35,151 nucleotides of DNA, taken from assembly GCA_001917995.1 (NCBI GenBank), contig MNFB01000074.1, forward strand, positions 10,277-45,427. Direction: 5' to 3'. This DNA comes from Thaumarchaeota archaeon 13_1_40CM_4_38_7 (GTDB taxonomy: Archaea > Thermoproteota > Nitrososphaeria > Nitrososphaerales > Nitrosopumilaceae). The notes beneath the pieces were generated by a model. That model was given only the letters and a program-made list of their open reading frames with translations. It was not told where the DNA came from and searched no databases. The first letter of the stretch is position 1. Every line of letters starts with the position of its first letter. Below are positions 17,694-27,313 of the stretch, in pieces. The position numbers and the translations under genes are program-made.

Positions 17694-19346
17694 TTATCCA
17701 TGCGCCATCTCGTCAAGTCTAATCTTTCTTAACACCTTCTTTCCTCCTTTGATGCTAATTAATGGATTAGAATTTTCGACCCATCTTGGAAGTCGTACTT
17801 CTGATATACTCCCTTCAAAGACATGCCTAGGTTTATCTAACTTTGTATCAGTCCAAACGCATGTTTCTTTATCACATAAAATAGTACAATATTCCATGGT
17901 TGGGCCACTGTTTCTTATCCGTATGTGCTCAATCCCATTTTCAAGGTACTTTTCCATGGTAAAGGTGTATTCTTTTGCAATCTTTTTTGCAATTTTTGTC
18001 CTTACAAACCATGTGATTATACCCACTACACCTATGGCGATAACTGAAGTGATTACGTTGTAAATCAGACTGTTGATTGGAGGAGTGTTTGTTTGAGTTG
18101 GAGTAGGCAGATTATTGGATGTAGGTGGTTCTGGAGCTGTCTGTTGTGTGTGAATATTTTGATATTTGATAAGACCTGCCAAGGAATTGTTTACTGTCTG
18201 AGTTGTTTGAGATATATTAGAAACAATACTTCGTGGATCTTTTATTATCAGTAACTGTTGATAATCACTTTGTGCTATTACTACGGCAGTTAATGTAGTT
18301 CCGTCTGGTGTAGTAAAATCAAACTTTACAGCTGTCACGACTGGGATAGATTGCATAGGCGTGGACGAATTAGATGTGCTTGATGCATTAGTTCGTGGAT
18401 TTTGTGATGCTGGTTGTGAAGTTACAAACGTAGTTGCTGAAGCTTCGTTTGACGGATTAGACATGGTATGAACATTGTAAATTGCTGATACTCGATATGT
18501 ATAGGTATTACCTGGAGTAAGTGGATAAACAGAATATCTTGTAGTTGAATTATGAGTGTTATCGTCTATTACGATATAATCTCCAGTTGCACGTTTCCAT
18601 TCAATTTGATACCCGATGATTATCTTTCCATAGTTTTGCGTTGGAGCCACCCACCATAGATTGATTTGAATAGAAGAGAAGGGCGTTGCAATAAGAGGAC
18701 CTGGGACTGCCTCATCGCTTAGATGGGCATCCTGGTATGCAAGAATGGTTTTAAGATTGTTATTTACTGGTTGCCCAGTCGATATTATATTTGCAATTAC
18801 ACTTCTAGTGTTTTTCTGGTACAATAACTGAACATAATCACCTTGTGTTAATATTACACCAGCTAGCGCGGTTCCATCAGATGGCGTAAAATCAAATTTT
18901 ACGTTTGAGGTTTGTTCTGACGATGGTGGAGTTGGCTTTGTTGGGGCAGAAGTTAGAGTTGGAGTTGCTGAAGCTGGATTTGATGGACCTGATGTATTGT
19001 TATCAGACCATACAGCTGAGATCCTGTATGTATATGTAGTTCCGGTCTTTAATCCCGTAATGGAATACGCGGTAAGTGTACTTCCCGTGTTATCTACTAA
19101 TGTGTAATAAGCTCCACTGGATAACTTTTCTTCGATTTTGTATCCAATGATAACCTTTCCATAGTTTTGTGTTGGTGCATTCCATGAAAGGTCGATTTGA
19201 CTAGGAGATACCGGTGTTGCAACAAGATCTGTTGGCGTATCGGTCAACGGAATGGTTTTCCCTTCCGCAAGGCTAGGCATTATTATCAAGAGGTAACTTA
19301 CAGCAACAAGTATCACTATAACTAGGAAGTTAAAAGACGTCCTCAT
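17694..19346 (-). CDS. Membrane protein with two FN3 domains alternating with two copies of an unnamed ~60-aa module
   Basis: FN3 pattern (PTDLVATPVSPSQIDLSWNAPTQNYGKVIIGYKIEEK) twice; module VKFDFTxxDGTxLxxVxxxQxDYxQLL twice; TM then cytoplasmic-looking tail. Confidence 0.87.
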   Translation of the reverse strand: MRTSFNFLVIVILVAVSYLLIIMPSLAEGKTIPLTDTPTDLVATPVSPSQIDLSWNAPTQNYGKVIIGYKIEEKLSSGAYYTLVDNTGSTLTAYSITGLKTGTTYTYRISAVWSDNNTSGPSNPASATPTLTSAPTKPTPPSSEQTSNVKFDFTPSDGTALAGVILTQGDYVQLLYQKNTRSVIANIISTGQPVNNNLKTILAYQDAHLSDEAVPGPLIATPFSSIQINLWWVAPTQNYGKIIIGYQIEWKRATGDYIVIDDNTHNSTTRYSVYPLTPGNTYTYRVSAIYNVHTMSNPSNEASATTFVTSQPASQNPRTNASSTSNSSTPMQSIPVVTAVKFDFTTPDGTTLTAVVIAQSDYQQLLIIKDPRSIVSNISQTTQTVNNSLAGLIKYQNIHTQQTAPEPPTSNNLPTPTQTNTPPINSLIYNVITSVIAIGVVGIITWFVRTKIAKKIAKEYTFTMEKYLENGIEHIRIRNSGPTMEYCTILCDKETCVWTDTKLDKPRHVFEGSISEVRLPRWVENSNPLISIKGGKKVLRKIRLDEMAHG

Positions 19347-19446
19347 TGTATCAATTGGGTTTCAAATAGCTTGTTCATATGTATTTTTTCACAATCATCC
19401 TTTTGTTGGATGTGGTTCTGACTAATTTATAGACAAGATCTGGTAT

Positions 19447-19818
19447 TTACGTCGGATTTTTTGTTTTATCTTCTACGAGTCTGAATCTTGAGAGCTGTTT
19501 GTATGCAATGAATACCACAAAGGCAATTATCAGAAAGTCGATCATATTTGCAATCAAGTCGTCATATGAAAATGTGGATTTTCCAATAGTAAATGATACA
19601 TCCTTCAAGTCTCCCTCATTAGGAAACGCAAGCCCTATCAATGGTGTTATCACGTCAGTCACAATTGCAGTAACTAGTTTTGATGATGCCTGACCAATAA
19701 CAAATGCAATAGCCAATCCTATGACACCAAATTTTTGTAGAAAGTCTATGAACTCTTGAAGCATTGTTTTTTTGACTGGAGGTTGTTCTGCCACATATTT
19801 TAGCAGATGCTCTCTCAC
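19447..19818 (-). CDS. mscL: Large-conductance mechanosensitive channel MscL-like
   Basis: EFIDFLQKFGVIGLAIAFVIGQASSKLVTAIVTDVITPLIGL and second TM FLIIAFVVFIAYK. Confidence 0.88.
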   Translation of the reverse strand: MREHLLKYVAEQPPVKKTMLQEFIDFLQKFGVIGLAIAFVIGQASSKLVTAIVTDVITPLIGLAFPNEGDLKDVSFTIGKSTFSYDDLIANMIDFLIIAFVVFIAYKQLSRFRLVEDKTKNPT

Positions 19819-19927
19819 ATAATTGAACTACTGTCAAAATCTTTGGCTTATGTAAATTAAAGGAATAATTTTGAACGATGACTTGATTGATTTCAAACGT
19901 TCTAAGTTCTTTGGCAGAATTACTTTC

Positions 19928-21184
19928 TTACTGTATAGTGATTACTGCGTTTGGATTCAAGTTCTTGTGCACTACTGTTATCACAACGGTAGCTGCATCT
20001 TTTCCATATGAATTACTGACAGTAAGTGTGAACGCTAGTTCTTGTTTTTCACCTATTGGGACATCTGGAGCAATAAATTGTGGATGTGCGGTACCAGTGT
20101 AAAGCAATGTTACTGGGATTCCTGCAATTTGAGTCCAAGAATATTGCAGGTATCCACCGGTACTCTTACTACCATCCAAGGTTACCACATCTTCTTGATT
20201 AACAATTCTATCAGCACCTGCATCAGCTATTGGTGGAGACGATGGTTCTGGTACAGCTGCAAATACGTATCGCTCACATTGTCCTATAATAATATCACCT
20301 TGTTTTACAACCAGCATAAAATCAACTACCTGCCCACCCGAACCCATTGGGAGTTGGATTGTGGGTGTTGGATCAGAGCTGGATGAAATTTTTACGGGCA
20401 TGCCAGCTACCTGGGTCCATGTATAAGTCAACGGTATATTATCTGGATTATCGACAGTAGCTGAAAGTTGAATTGGGCTGCCTTCATGACCTCTAATAAT
20501 CGGTCCACATGTTACTGTGGCCATACGATATGCCACAGCACTAATAACATGAACTGTAACGGTATCAGATGCTTGTCCTCCATGACTATCATCTGCCGTA
20601 ATTGTAAACATTAGATCCTTGCTTCCTGTACTACCTACTGATGGGGCAGTAAACATTGTGGTAGGTTGGTCAGGTGTTGATAGGGTAACTTTATCTCCTG
20701 TAGTTTGAGCCCACATGTATTTGAGTGCGTCATTATCTGGGTCTGATGCATAAGCTTGAAGGTTAACGGTAGATGATTCTGGGACTGTCATTTCATGATC
20801 AGTTGTTACTAGCGGTGGATGATTAACATGGATGACTTGGAGTATAAAGGAAGTAATGCTTTGACCTCCATGACCATCATTTACGGTTAACGCAATTTTG
20901 AGATACTTTGTTTCACCAGGGCCCACTGCAGGTGTTGTAAATGTGACTGTAGAATCAGTGTTTGATGAAAATGCAACAGGTTCACCGTCTATTTGCTCCC
21001 AAAAGTAAGAAAGATTATCATTATCTGGGTCACTTGACTTTAGGCCTGAAAGCGTGATTTCGGTTTGTTCATTGACTACAGCAGTGTTTGATTGACTAGT
21101 AGTTGCGGCATACGCATAAAATGATGACATGCCAATTGATAATACGCTAATTGCAAGGATAGCAAAAACTATTCTGTAATTCAA
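19928..21184 (-). CDS. Secreted PKD/cadherin-like repeat protein
   Basis: Repeats of SSDPDNDNLSYFWEQIDGEPVAFSS...FTTPAVG and ADAGADRIVNQEDVVTLDGSKSTGGYLQYSWTQ. Confidence 0.9.
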   Translation of the reverse strand: MNYRIVFAILAISVLSIGMSSFYAYAATTSQSNTAVVNEQTEITLSGLKSSDPDNDNLSYFWEQIDGEPVAFSSNTDSTVTFTTPAVGPGETKYLKIALTVNDGHGGQSITSFILQVIHVNHPPLVTTDHEMTVPESSTVNLQAYASDPDNDALKYMWAQTTGDKVTLSTPDQPTTMFTAPSVGSTGSKDLMFTITADDSHGGQASDTVTVHVISAVAYRMATVTCGPIIRGHEGSPIQLSATVDNPDNIPLTYTWTQVAGMPVKISSSSDPTPTIQLPMGSGGQVVDFMLVVKQGDIIIGQCERYVFAAVPEPSSPPIADAGADRIVNQEDVVTLDGSKSTGGYLQYSWTQIAGIPVTLLYTGTAHPQFIAPDVPIGEKQELAFTLTVSNSYGKDAATVVITVVHKNLNPNAVITIQ

Positions 21185-21305
21185 CTTGTGAATGTGTAAA
21201 TTCTAGATGATTAAAAACCTTTCTCTCATAAGATCTGCATCTAGGATCAAAAAAATTGTAATACAATGAAGATATGATCAGAAAAACTGGTTTTGTAGAC
21301 TTTAG

Positions 21306-21875
21306 CTAAAATTGATTCTGACGCGTTTTATTCTCTTTTCTAAAGTCTCTAGCTCCAATCAAGATTCCAACAATAAAGGTAATTATTCCAACTATAACAA
21401 GACCTATTGCGGCCTGGACAGTATAGCATTCTATTCCAGAATTGCAATTTCCACTGAGATATGGGTCTTCCCCTATGATAACACCTGCTTGTACAGGTTC
21501 ACTGCCCGAGTTTGAAATTTGAATTGAGTAGATTCCTTCTGACTTGCTCTTTTGTATGATATGATATAGAAATCCATTCTTACTTTCTTTTTCAAATGTC
21601 ATTCCGCTTGGCTCTATTCCAAAAAGCTTGACTGAACCAGATAAAGGAATCAAATGCATGAGAAGTACATTGTGCTCCCTGAGGTAACCAGTAGGAATTG
21701 TTGAATTTATGAATTGGTTTAGTGGAATAGTTTTGCTATCTATTATAGTCTGTTTATTTTTTAGTACAGGTTCAACTGATTCGTAGGCACTGTCAAAGAG
21801 ATTGGCACCTATTACAACAACTACTAGCGCAATACCTGCGATTATAGGGCCGCGTGCTAAAGACCATTTGGCCAA
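21306..21875 (-). CDS. Two-TM membrane protein (hypothetical)
   Basis: N-terminal TM IAGIALVVVVIGANLF and C-terminal TM LVIVGIITFIVGILIG. Confidence 0.8.
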   Translation of the reverse strand: MAKWSLARGPIIAGIALVVVVIGANLFDSAYESVEPVLKNKQTIIDSKTIPLNQFINSTIPTGYLREHNVLLMHLIPLSGSVKLFGIEPSGMTFEKESKNGFLYHIIQKSKSEGIYSIQISNSGSEPVQAGVIIGEDPYLSGNCNSGIECYTVQAAIGLVIVGIITFIVGILIGARDFRKENKTRQNQF

Positions 21876-21950
21876 GTTATCTGAGCTTGAAAATAAGCCC
21901 TAATAAGAAACTTCATGACCTTTACGAATCAATTTACAAGAGTTTGAGAC

Positions 21951-22100
21951 TTAGGATTTTTGCTTTTTAATACACGTGTACAGATGAGAAAGCGTCTCAG
22001 AGGTTGGGTGTAGCTTCTCAAGTGTCTCACGTTTTACACCAAAGCCTTCTAATGCCTTGTACATCTCCTCAACCGAGATATTTCCACTAGTCTTTGACAT
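21951..22100 (-). CDS. Small hypothetical protein (49 aa)
   Basis: MSKTSGNISVEEMYKALEGFGVKRETLEKLHPTSETLSHLYTCIKKQKS from ATG 22100. Confidence 0.6.
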   Translation of the reverse strand: MSKTSGNISVEEMYKALEGFGVKRETLEKLHPTSETLSHLYTCIKKQKS

Positions 22101-22262
22101 ACGGAAGATCCTTCGTTATTTTGTAATATTACTGGGTGTGAGACTTTTCATAGTATGCGCTCAAGATCCATTGCGTAGTCAAATTTGTTTTGTAGTTTAA
22201 AGCTACAGTAAATATTCAATACATACCACAGCTTTAAAGACAAGCTAGTTTCTCAAAAATGC

Positions 22263-22448
22263 ATGCTCAAACTAAAATGCAAAGATGTTGGTTTCAAGTG
22301 CGGATTTGTGGCAAAGGGCAAGACAGAAGATGAAATAATGCAAAAGGCTGCAGAACACGCGATGAAAGATCATGGCATGAAACCAGAAGACATTACACCC
22401 GAGATGAAAGAGAAGATACGATCTCTGATTCACAAGTCTTGGTTTTAG
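22263..22448 (+). CDS. DUF1059 family protein
   Basis: LKCKDVGFKCGFVAKGKTEDEIMQKAAEHAMKDHGMKPEDITPEMKEKIRSLI. Confidence 0.9.
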   Translation: MLKLKCKDVGFKCGFVAKGKTEDEIMQKAAEHAMKDHGMKPEDITPEMKEKIRSLIHKSWF

Positions 22449-22580
22449 ACTTTCTGCGATTTTTTTAATTCCTGGTAGATAGGAGAACCCATAAACAATT
22501 ACAATCCATGTGACTTGAGAGCATAATTCCCTTACTTAATTGTTGATTTATTGCAAAATTATCAAATGGATCTGAAGATG

Positions 22581-22955
22581 CTAGTTTTGTTTTTTGTTTA
22601 CAGTTAAATCAAATTCTTTTTTGAGCATTAGTTTTTTGGCATTATTTGTATATACTTCAACTGTTATCTTAAAAGACATTTTATGAACCGGAATATTATA
22701 CGGATTTAACATGATTTCATGATCTCCTGTATTACTATTAGGAAAAACCAAGGAGGGAAGTCTGAGCGAAGTGTTGCTGATATGTAGATATTGGTTACTT
22801 GCATCATCAGTCTTTGTTATGACTGCAATATCGTCAAATTTTTCCTTAAAGTTTTTAACATTAACAGTAATTGTAGTGGTTTCATCCGAATTTATTTTTG
22901 ATTTAGATAATTCTATTTTTTCAAATGCTAGACCTTTTTTACCAAATATCCCCAA
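22581..22955 (-). CDS. Hypothetical Ig-like/CARDB-like protein
   Basis: IELSKSKINSDETTTITVNVKNF...HKMSFKITVEVYT beta-rich pattern. Confidence 0.6.
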   Translation of the reverse strand: MGIFGKKGLAFEKIELSKSKINSDETTTITVNVKNFKEKFDDIAVITKTDDASNQYLHISNTSLRLPSLVFPNSNTGDHEIMLNPYNIPVHKMSFKITVEVYTNNAKKLMLKKEFDLTVNKKQN

Positions 22956-23063
22956 ACTTGTAGCCTCGATTCTTCATCTATCTTCCGTTAAATAAAGTAA
23001 CAGGAGAATCTAAATAAAACTAGAACAATATGAGAATTAAAGTACCGGCGTTTTAAAGAGAGA

Positions 23064-23681
23064 ATGTTTAAAATGTTGTTTCCCAAAATATCAGATCTTC
23101 CGCCTGTTACAACTAGTTTGATAATTATAAACGGACTTGTCTTTGTGTACGGTATCATAACAGGTACACAAGACAGAATAATTGCAAATTATGGGTTTAT
23201 TCCAAACTATCTTTTTTATGGTAACCATCCTTTTTCAGACAACATAACCAGGCTCTTTTCATCGATGTTTCTTCATGCTGGAATTGCTCACATAGCATTC
23301 AATCTTTTTGCTTTGGCATACCTTGGAGGCTTTGCCGAAAAATCAGTTGGCAAAACAAGATATCTTGGAATATACATTGCAGCTGGAATTGCAGGTGCAT
23401 TACTTCATGGAACAGTCTATACTTTGGCCATAGGAAATGGCTTTGGTGTACTAATAGGTGCATCGGGGGCCATATCGGGGGTCATGGGAATTACTGCCGC
23501 ACTTGGCAACATACGTGGATACTATTGGCTTGCAATACAAATATTGTATGCCTTTATCGGTTCGGTTGTTTCTATTCCGATTGCATTTACTGCCCATGTT
23601 GGCGGATTTCTGACGGGACTATTATTGACAAAATTGCTAATTGCAATAGAACGGAAAAGAAGGGGTCAATATCTGTATTGA
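23064..23681 (+). CDS. Rhomboid family intramembrane serine protease
   Basis: Multi-TM; LFSSMFLHAGIAHIAFNLFAL and GASGAISGVMG (GxSG active site), AHVGGFLTGL. Confidence 0.95.
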   Translation: MFKMLFPKISDLPPVTTSLIIINGLVFVYGIITGTQDRIIANYGFIPNYLFYGNHPFSDNITRLFSSMFLHAGIAHIAFNLFALAYLGGFAEKSVGKTRYLGIYIAAGIAGALLHGTVYTLAIGNGFGVLIGASGAISGVMGITAALGNIRGYYWLAIQILYAFIGSVVSIPIAFTAHVGGFLTGLLLTKLLIAIERKRRGQYLY

Positions 23682-23916
23682 TGACATATATCAAAAAGTT
23701 AGTTCTTCATATAATTTATTTTATATTTCCTAAAATTTTTGTAAAGTATACACATTTGGTTTCATGAGAGCAAAACAATCTGTGATTTTAGAATAATTTT
23801 TGAAATTTATTAGAATAGAAAATAATTCTAACAGGACTGGTAAGGTTTCATGTAATTTTTGGAGTCGCTATTTAGAAAAAATACACCTGCTTAAATATAC
23901 AGTTGGTAGATTCAAC

Positions 23917-24543
23917 ATGAAACAAGATGGTGAGTCAATAGGTGCAAATTCCTTTGAAGTTTGTAAACAGTCTTGATGCCAACAGACAATTCTACTTTTC
24001 TACAGTGATCCAGAATATGCAAAGAAAATAGAATTTCAGTTTATAGAAAATGGTTTGGCAAGAGAAGAGCATTGCATCTATGCCACAGAGGAAGACCCTA
24101 CATTCATTAAAAAGAAAATGGAAGAATTCGGAAGAGTCAGTGATTTTATCAAGAGAAATCTTTTGCACATTTACCAAACCGAGGATCCGTTTATGCATCC
24201 AGAAGGGGTACTAGCTGGTGCCAAAAGCAATTTTGAAATGATCTTAAAAGATTCCAAACCTCCGTACAGAATAGTTGCAATGCTGATTCCTGATACTGGA
24301 ACTGCAGAAGCGATGCATACTCATATAAAAATAGAAAGAGGGTTTCAAGACAGTTTTGAAGGATTTAACGGCTCTGTGATGTGTCCTTATAATATAAAGA
24401 AGTTAGAGCAAAATAAAAGCGATAATTGGATTAGAGAACTGTTTGACAGCCACCACTCGGCAATTTATGCTCCTACCTTTGAAGAAGGTGGAGTTTTTCA
24501 ACTCGTCTTAAAGATAGAATATTTTCCTTACCCTTATCAGTAG
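23917..24543 (+). pseudogene. MEDS-domain protein, apparently interrupted by in-frame TGA at 23974-23976 (track ORF starts at TTG 24055)
   Basis: From ATG 23917: MKQDGESIGANSFEVCKQS*CQQTILLFYSDPEYAKKIEFQFIENGLAREEHCIYATEEDP... ; TATA-like cttaaatata about 25 bp upstream of the ATG. Confidence 0.6.
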
Positions 24544-24560
24544 GAAACTCCGTTGGAAAG

Positions 24561-25169
24561 ATGTTGGACAAGTCTTCTAGTACAAAGGATGCCAAAGTAT
24601 TACACAAGAAAGCACTCAAACTACAACACGATGGCAAGCAAGAAGAGGCCGTTGTATATTTTGATAAGGCATTAGAGATAGCACCTACTAATGCTGAATT
24701 GTTATATGACAAGGCAATATCTTTGCAAATGCTTTTCAAATTTGAAGATGCGCTAAATTACTACGATAAATCACTTGCTATTGAACCAAATAATTTTGCT
24801 GCATTTATCAACAAGGGACTTTGCCTGGCAAACCCCAAGATAAATAAACAAGAAGATGCGTTGTCATGTTTTGATAAAGCACTAAGAATTGAGCCAAATG
24901 ATCCTGGTGCACTATCACTGAAAGGCTACTCATTAGATAGCATAGGCAGATACTCTGAAGCTATTGCATGTTTTAACAAAGTCTTGGAGCTGAAGCCTGA
25001 TGATTCAAACGTGCTTTTAAACAAAGGTCTTGCGCTGACTCATCTTGGTAGATATGATGAAGCCATCGCATATTTTGATAAAGTACTCGAAGGTGAACCT
25101 GATAATTTGTTTGCATTAGAATGGAAAAAAGAAGCAATCAGTGCACAAACTAAGCATCTTATGTTCTAG
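24561..25169 (+). CDS. TPR repeat protein
   Basis: Five TPR-like repeats (EEAVVYFDKALEIAPTNAELLYDKAISLQ...). Confidence 0.93.
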   Translation: MLDKSSSTKDAKVLHKKALKLQHDGKQEEAVVYFDKALEIAPTNAELLYDKAISLQMLFKFEDALNYYDKSLAIEPNNFAAFINKGLCLANPKINKQEDALSCFDKALRIEPNDPGALSLKGYSLDSIGRYSEAIACFNKVLELKPDDSNVLLNKGLALTHLGRYDEAIAYFDKVLEGEPDNLFALEWKKEAISAQTKHLMF

Positions 25170-25187
25170 CTGAGATTTAGATAATTT

Positions 25188-25565
25188 CTACTGAACAATC
25201 TCTAATATCTTCATCGCAACAGACGCAAAATCTAGGTTTCTATCTGCAGATACATACAGTACTTGTGAGTTTCCAAGTGGGAAGCTCATGACAATTACTT
25301 TTTCTCTCATTGAAAGTGAGAACTTGACTGTCCCTAGTTGTTTGTCAAACTCTTGTCGCATCTTTACACGCAGTGCAAGTTCCATGAAAAGCATTTCGTC
25401 ATCTTTTGGATCTTCAAGTGATTTTAGTCCACTACGAAGACCTCCTGCCACAAGCTTACCTTTTTCATTAATTATTCCTGCAAATCTTATCTTGTCATCT
25501 AGGTCAAGCACGTTTTTGCATGTGGCATTAAGATCAACTAAACCCTCCCCAACATTCTTTTTCAC
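25188..25565 (-). CDS. DUF6659-like small protein, copy 3 (divergent)
   Basis: DKIRFAGIINEKGKLVAGGLRSGLKSL...MREKVIVMSFPLGNSQVLYVSADR. Confidence 0.75.
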   Translation of the reverse strand: MKKNVGEGLVDLNATCKNVLDLDDKIRFAGIINEKGKLVAGGLRSGLKSLEDPKDDEMLFMELALRVKMRQEFDKQLGTVKFSLSMREKVIVMSFPLGNSQVLYVSADRNLDFASVAMKILEIVQ

Positions 25566-25745
25566 AATAAAATACCCCTTATTGCAATCATCGTTTTATA
25601 ATTTACAGCGTAAGATATAACCTGTTCCCAGATCGAAAAATCTTTTGTTCTTATCTAATGCCCAAATCATTTTGGAATTGTATATGACACTATAGTAATT
25701 TTAGAACCCAGAGTATACAGTATAATCTCTTCCTGTCTTACAGAA

Positions 25746-25879
25746 GTATCATGGTTCTTAGCTTTATGATTCAGGATAGTCGGAACCACATAGTGGGCAT
25801 CTGCTTCTCAGACCATGATACCTCTCGTCATAATAGACGATGGCGGTGGGGTAACTACATCCAGAGCATTCCACATGCT
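25746..25879. ncRNA. Candidate structured RNA / hairpin-rich intergenic element (strand uncertain)
   Basis: GTATCATGGT 25746-25755 / ACCATGATAC 25812-25821 perfect 10-bp inverted repeat enclosing CCAC-ATA-GTGG and TCTG-CTTCT-CAGA hairpins; then TCGTC-ATAATA-GACGA and AGCAT-TCCAC-ATGCT. Confidence 0.4.
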
Positions 25880-25940
25880 TGAATTTTACTTGCATGTAAT
25901 TATATAACACAGGCGAGTATATCATCAAGATTCAATAGAC

Positions 25941-25970
25941 TAGCTTAAGAATCATATCTTTAGCTTAAGA
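25941..25970. promoter_or_regulatory. Direct repeat TAGCTTAAGA x2 at 20-bp spacing upstream of P-II gene
   Basis: Exact copies at 25941-25950 and 25961-25970, each with palindromic CTTAAG core. Confidence 0.5.
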
Positions 25971-25983
25971 GATTCTATCAATA

Positions 25984-26331
25984 TTGACGTCCGATACCAT
26001 AGAAGCCATAATTCCGGAAGACAAAGTTACTCCTGTTTTTCAAGCGTTAACACAATTGGAGTTGGGCGGTTTCACATATCACTCAGTTAAAGGAAGGGGT
26101 GCAAGGCCGCGACAGATGGTCAGAACAAGCAGTAGTGGACGATTGGAATCCCAATACAATCTGAACACAAACTTTTTCGTTGTTGTACGGGATGATGTAG
26201 TGGGCAAGGTCATCGAGACGATAGTTTCACATGCAGGCACAGGGTTAGCAGGAGAAGGAAAGGTATTCGTGTCAAGTGTAACGGATACAGTAGACATTGG
26301 ATCCAAAGAACGTGGCGAATCTTCACTTTAA
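25984..26331 (+). CDS. P-II family nitrogen regulatory-like protein (GlnB/GlnK-like)
   Basis: IEAIIPEDKVTPVFQALTQLELGGFTYHSVKGRGARP...FFVVVRDDVVGKVIETIVSHAGTGLAGEGKVFVSSVTDTVDIGSKERGESSL; TTG start. Confidence 0.88.
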   Translation: MTSDTIEAIIPEDKVTPVFQALTQLELGGFTYHSVKGRGARPRQMVRTSSSGRLESQYNLNTNFFVVVRDDVVGKVIETIVSHAGTGLAGEGKVFVSSVTDTVDIGSKERGESSL

Positions 26332-26350
26332 ACAATCAATGATATCTAGT

Positions 26351-26767
26351 TTAATCTTCGGCAAGTTCCTTATCGATTTTATCTCTAAGTGATTCATATT
26401 TACGGAATCGCTTGTTCCACTTGGAATAAAACCCATATTCCTTTATTCCAATAAACAGCCAGATTCCCGCTATTATAATAGAGATTGAAATTAGAATTGT
26501 TGCCAATACTGCCACAAACGGAAGTCGATGAAAAGTTTCCGGTGCTCCTGGAGCTTCAGCCATAAAGCGCACTATATTAAAACGCGGGTGTACCAGCAAA
26601 AAGCCGCCTACCACCATAGCTATTGGTGCAAAAATTAGAGACGATATTATCAATACCACAAAAAGATGACGTGTGGTATGCATGTGTGAGATCAAGTCAT
26701 CTAGTACTTTCAAAATGTTCTCAGATTTTTCCTCTTTACCCTTAGATTCGTCAGACTCTCCTGACAT
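26351..26767 (-). CDS. Two-TM membrane protein (hypothetical)
   Basis: Two hydrophobic segments flanked by charged termini. Confidence 0.8.
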   Translation of the reverse strand: MSGESDESKGKEEKSENILKVLDDLISHMHTTRHLFVVLIISSLIFAPIAMVVGGFLLVHPRFNIVRFMAEAPGAPETFHRLPFVAVLATILISISIIIAGIWLFIGIKEYGFYSKWNKRFRKYESLRDKIDKELAED

Positions 26768-26817
26768 TTAACACAAAGACCTCCTTTGATTCAGTTTAAA
26801 ACATTTCGCTAACATTG

Positions 26818-27177
26818 TTACCTATTGGTCTCCTTTTCTTTTCGTGGGAATACTTCTTCGTATGGTTCTAAGATAAGTGTAGAAAATTCCCTGCCCTTTT
26901 GAGTTATTTTGAATTTGATTATCTTTTTGCTTCCCCATGGCTCTTCTGTTTTTGTTATGAATCCCTTTTTTTCCAATCCCTCTAGTATGTCTTTGTGTTT
27001 CATCAAATTAAGCCCGCAATAACTCAAAAGTGATGTTTGATTTAATTCGGTGTATTCTGCAAGTTTGAGTAGAATATCTTTTCGGATATAGATTCGGTCA
27101 CGGTATTCATGTGACAATAGACAAGCTTCCTCACTGATTTTAACAGATATTAAGTTTTTATGCATAAATAATAGCAT
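26818..27177 (-). CDS. Winged-helix DNA-binding protein
   Basis: YTELNQTSLLSYCGLNLMKHKDILEGLEKKGFITKTEEPWGSKKIIKFKITQKGREF; start may be the internal MHKNL. Confidence 0.75.
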   Translation of the reverse strand: MLLFMHKNLISVKISEEACLLSHEYRDRIYIRKDILLKLAEYTELNQTSLLSYCGLNLMKHKDILEGLEKKGFITKTEEPWGSKKIIKFKITQKGREFSTLILEPYEEVFPRKEKETNR

Positions 27178-27313
27178 TTGTGTTAAAATTTTGTTTCAGT
27201 AACAGTGGCATTCTAGATAGGAAATTTATGTCAACTTTTTGTAAGAATCAAAGAGAATATTTCAAACAGTAAAATTAAAAGACTCTGGTTACTATTATAT
27301 CTTAGAAATCCAA

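Noticed and set aside
23974-23976. In-frame TGA as a selenocysteine codon in the MEDS gene
   Set aside because: Thaumarchaea are not known to encode selenocysteine machinery and I saw no clear SECIS-like element; nonsense mutation or sequencing error is simpler.
25746-25821. tRNA or tRNA-like cloverleaf
   Set aside because: There is a branched fold, but no T-loop consensus (GGTTCGAATCC-like), no A-box, and the closing stem is 10 bp.
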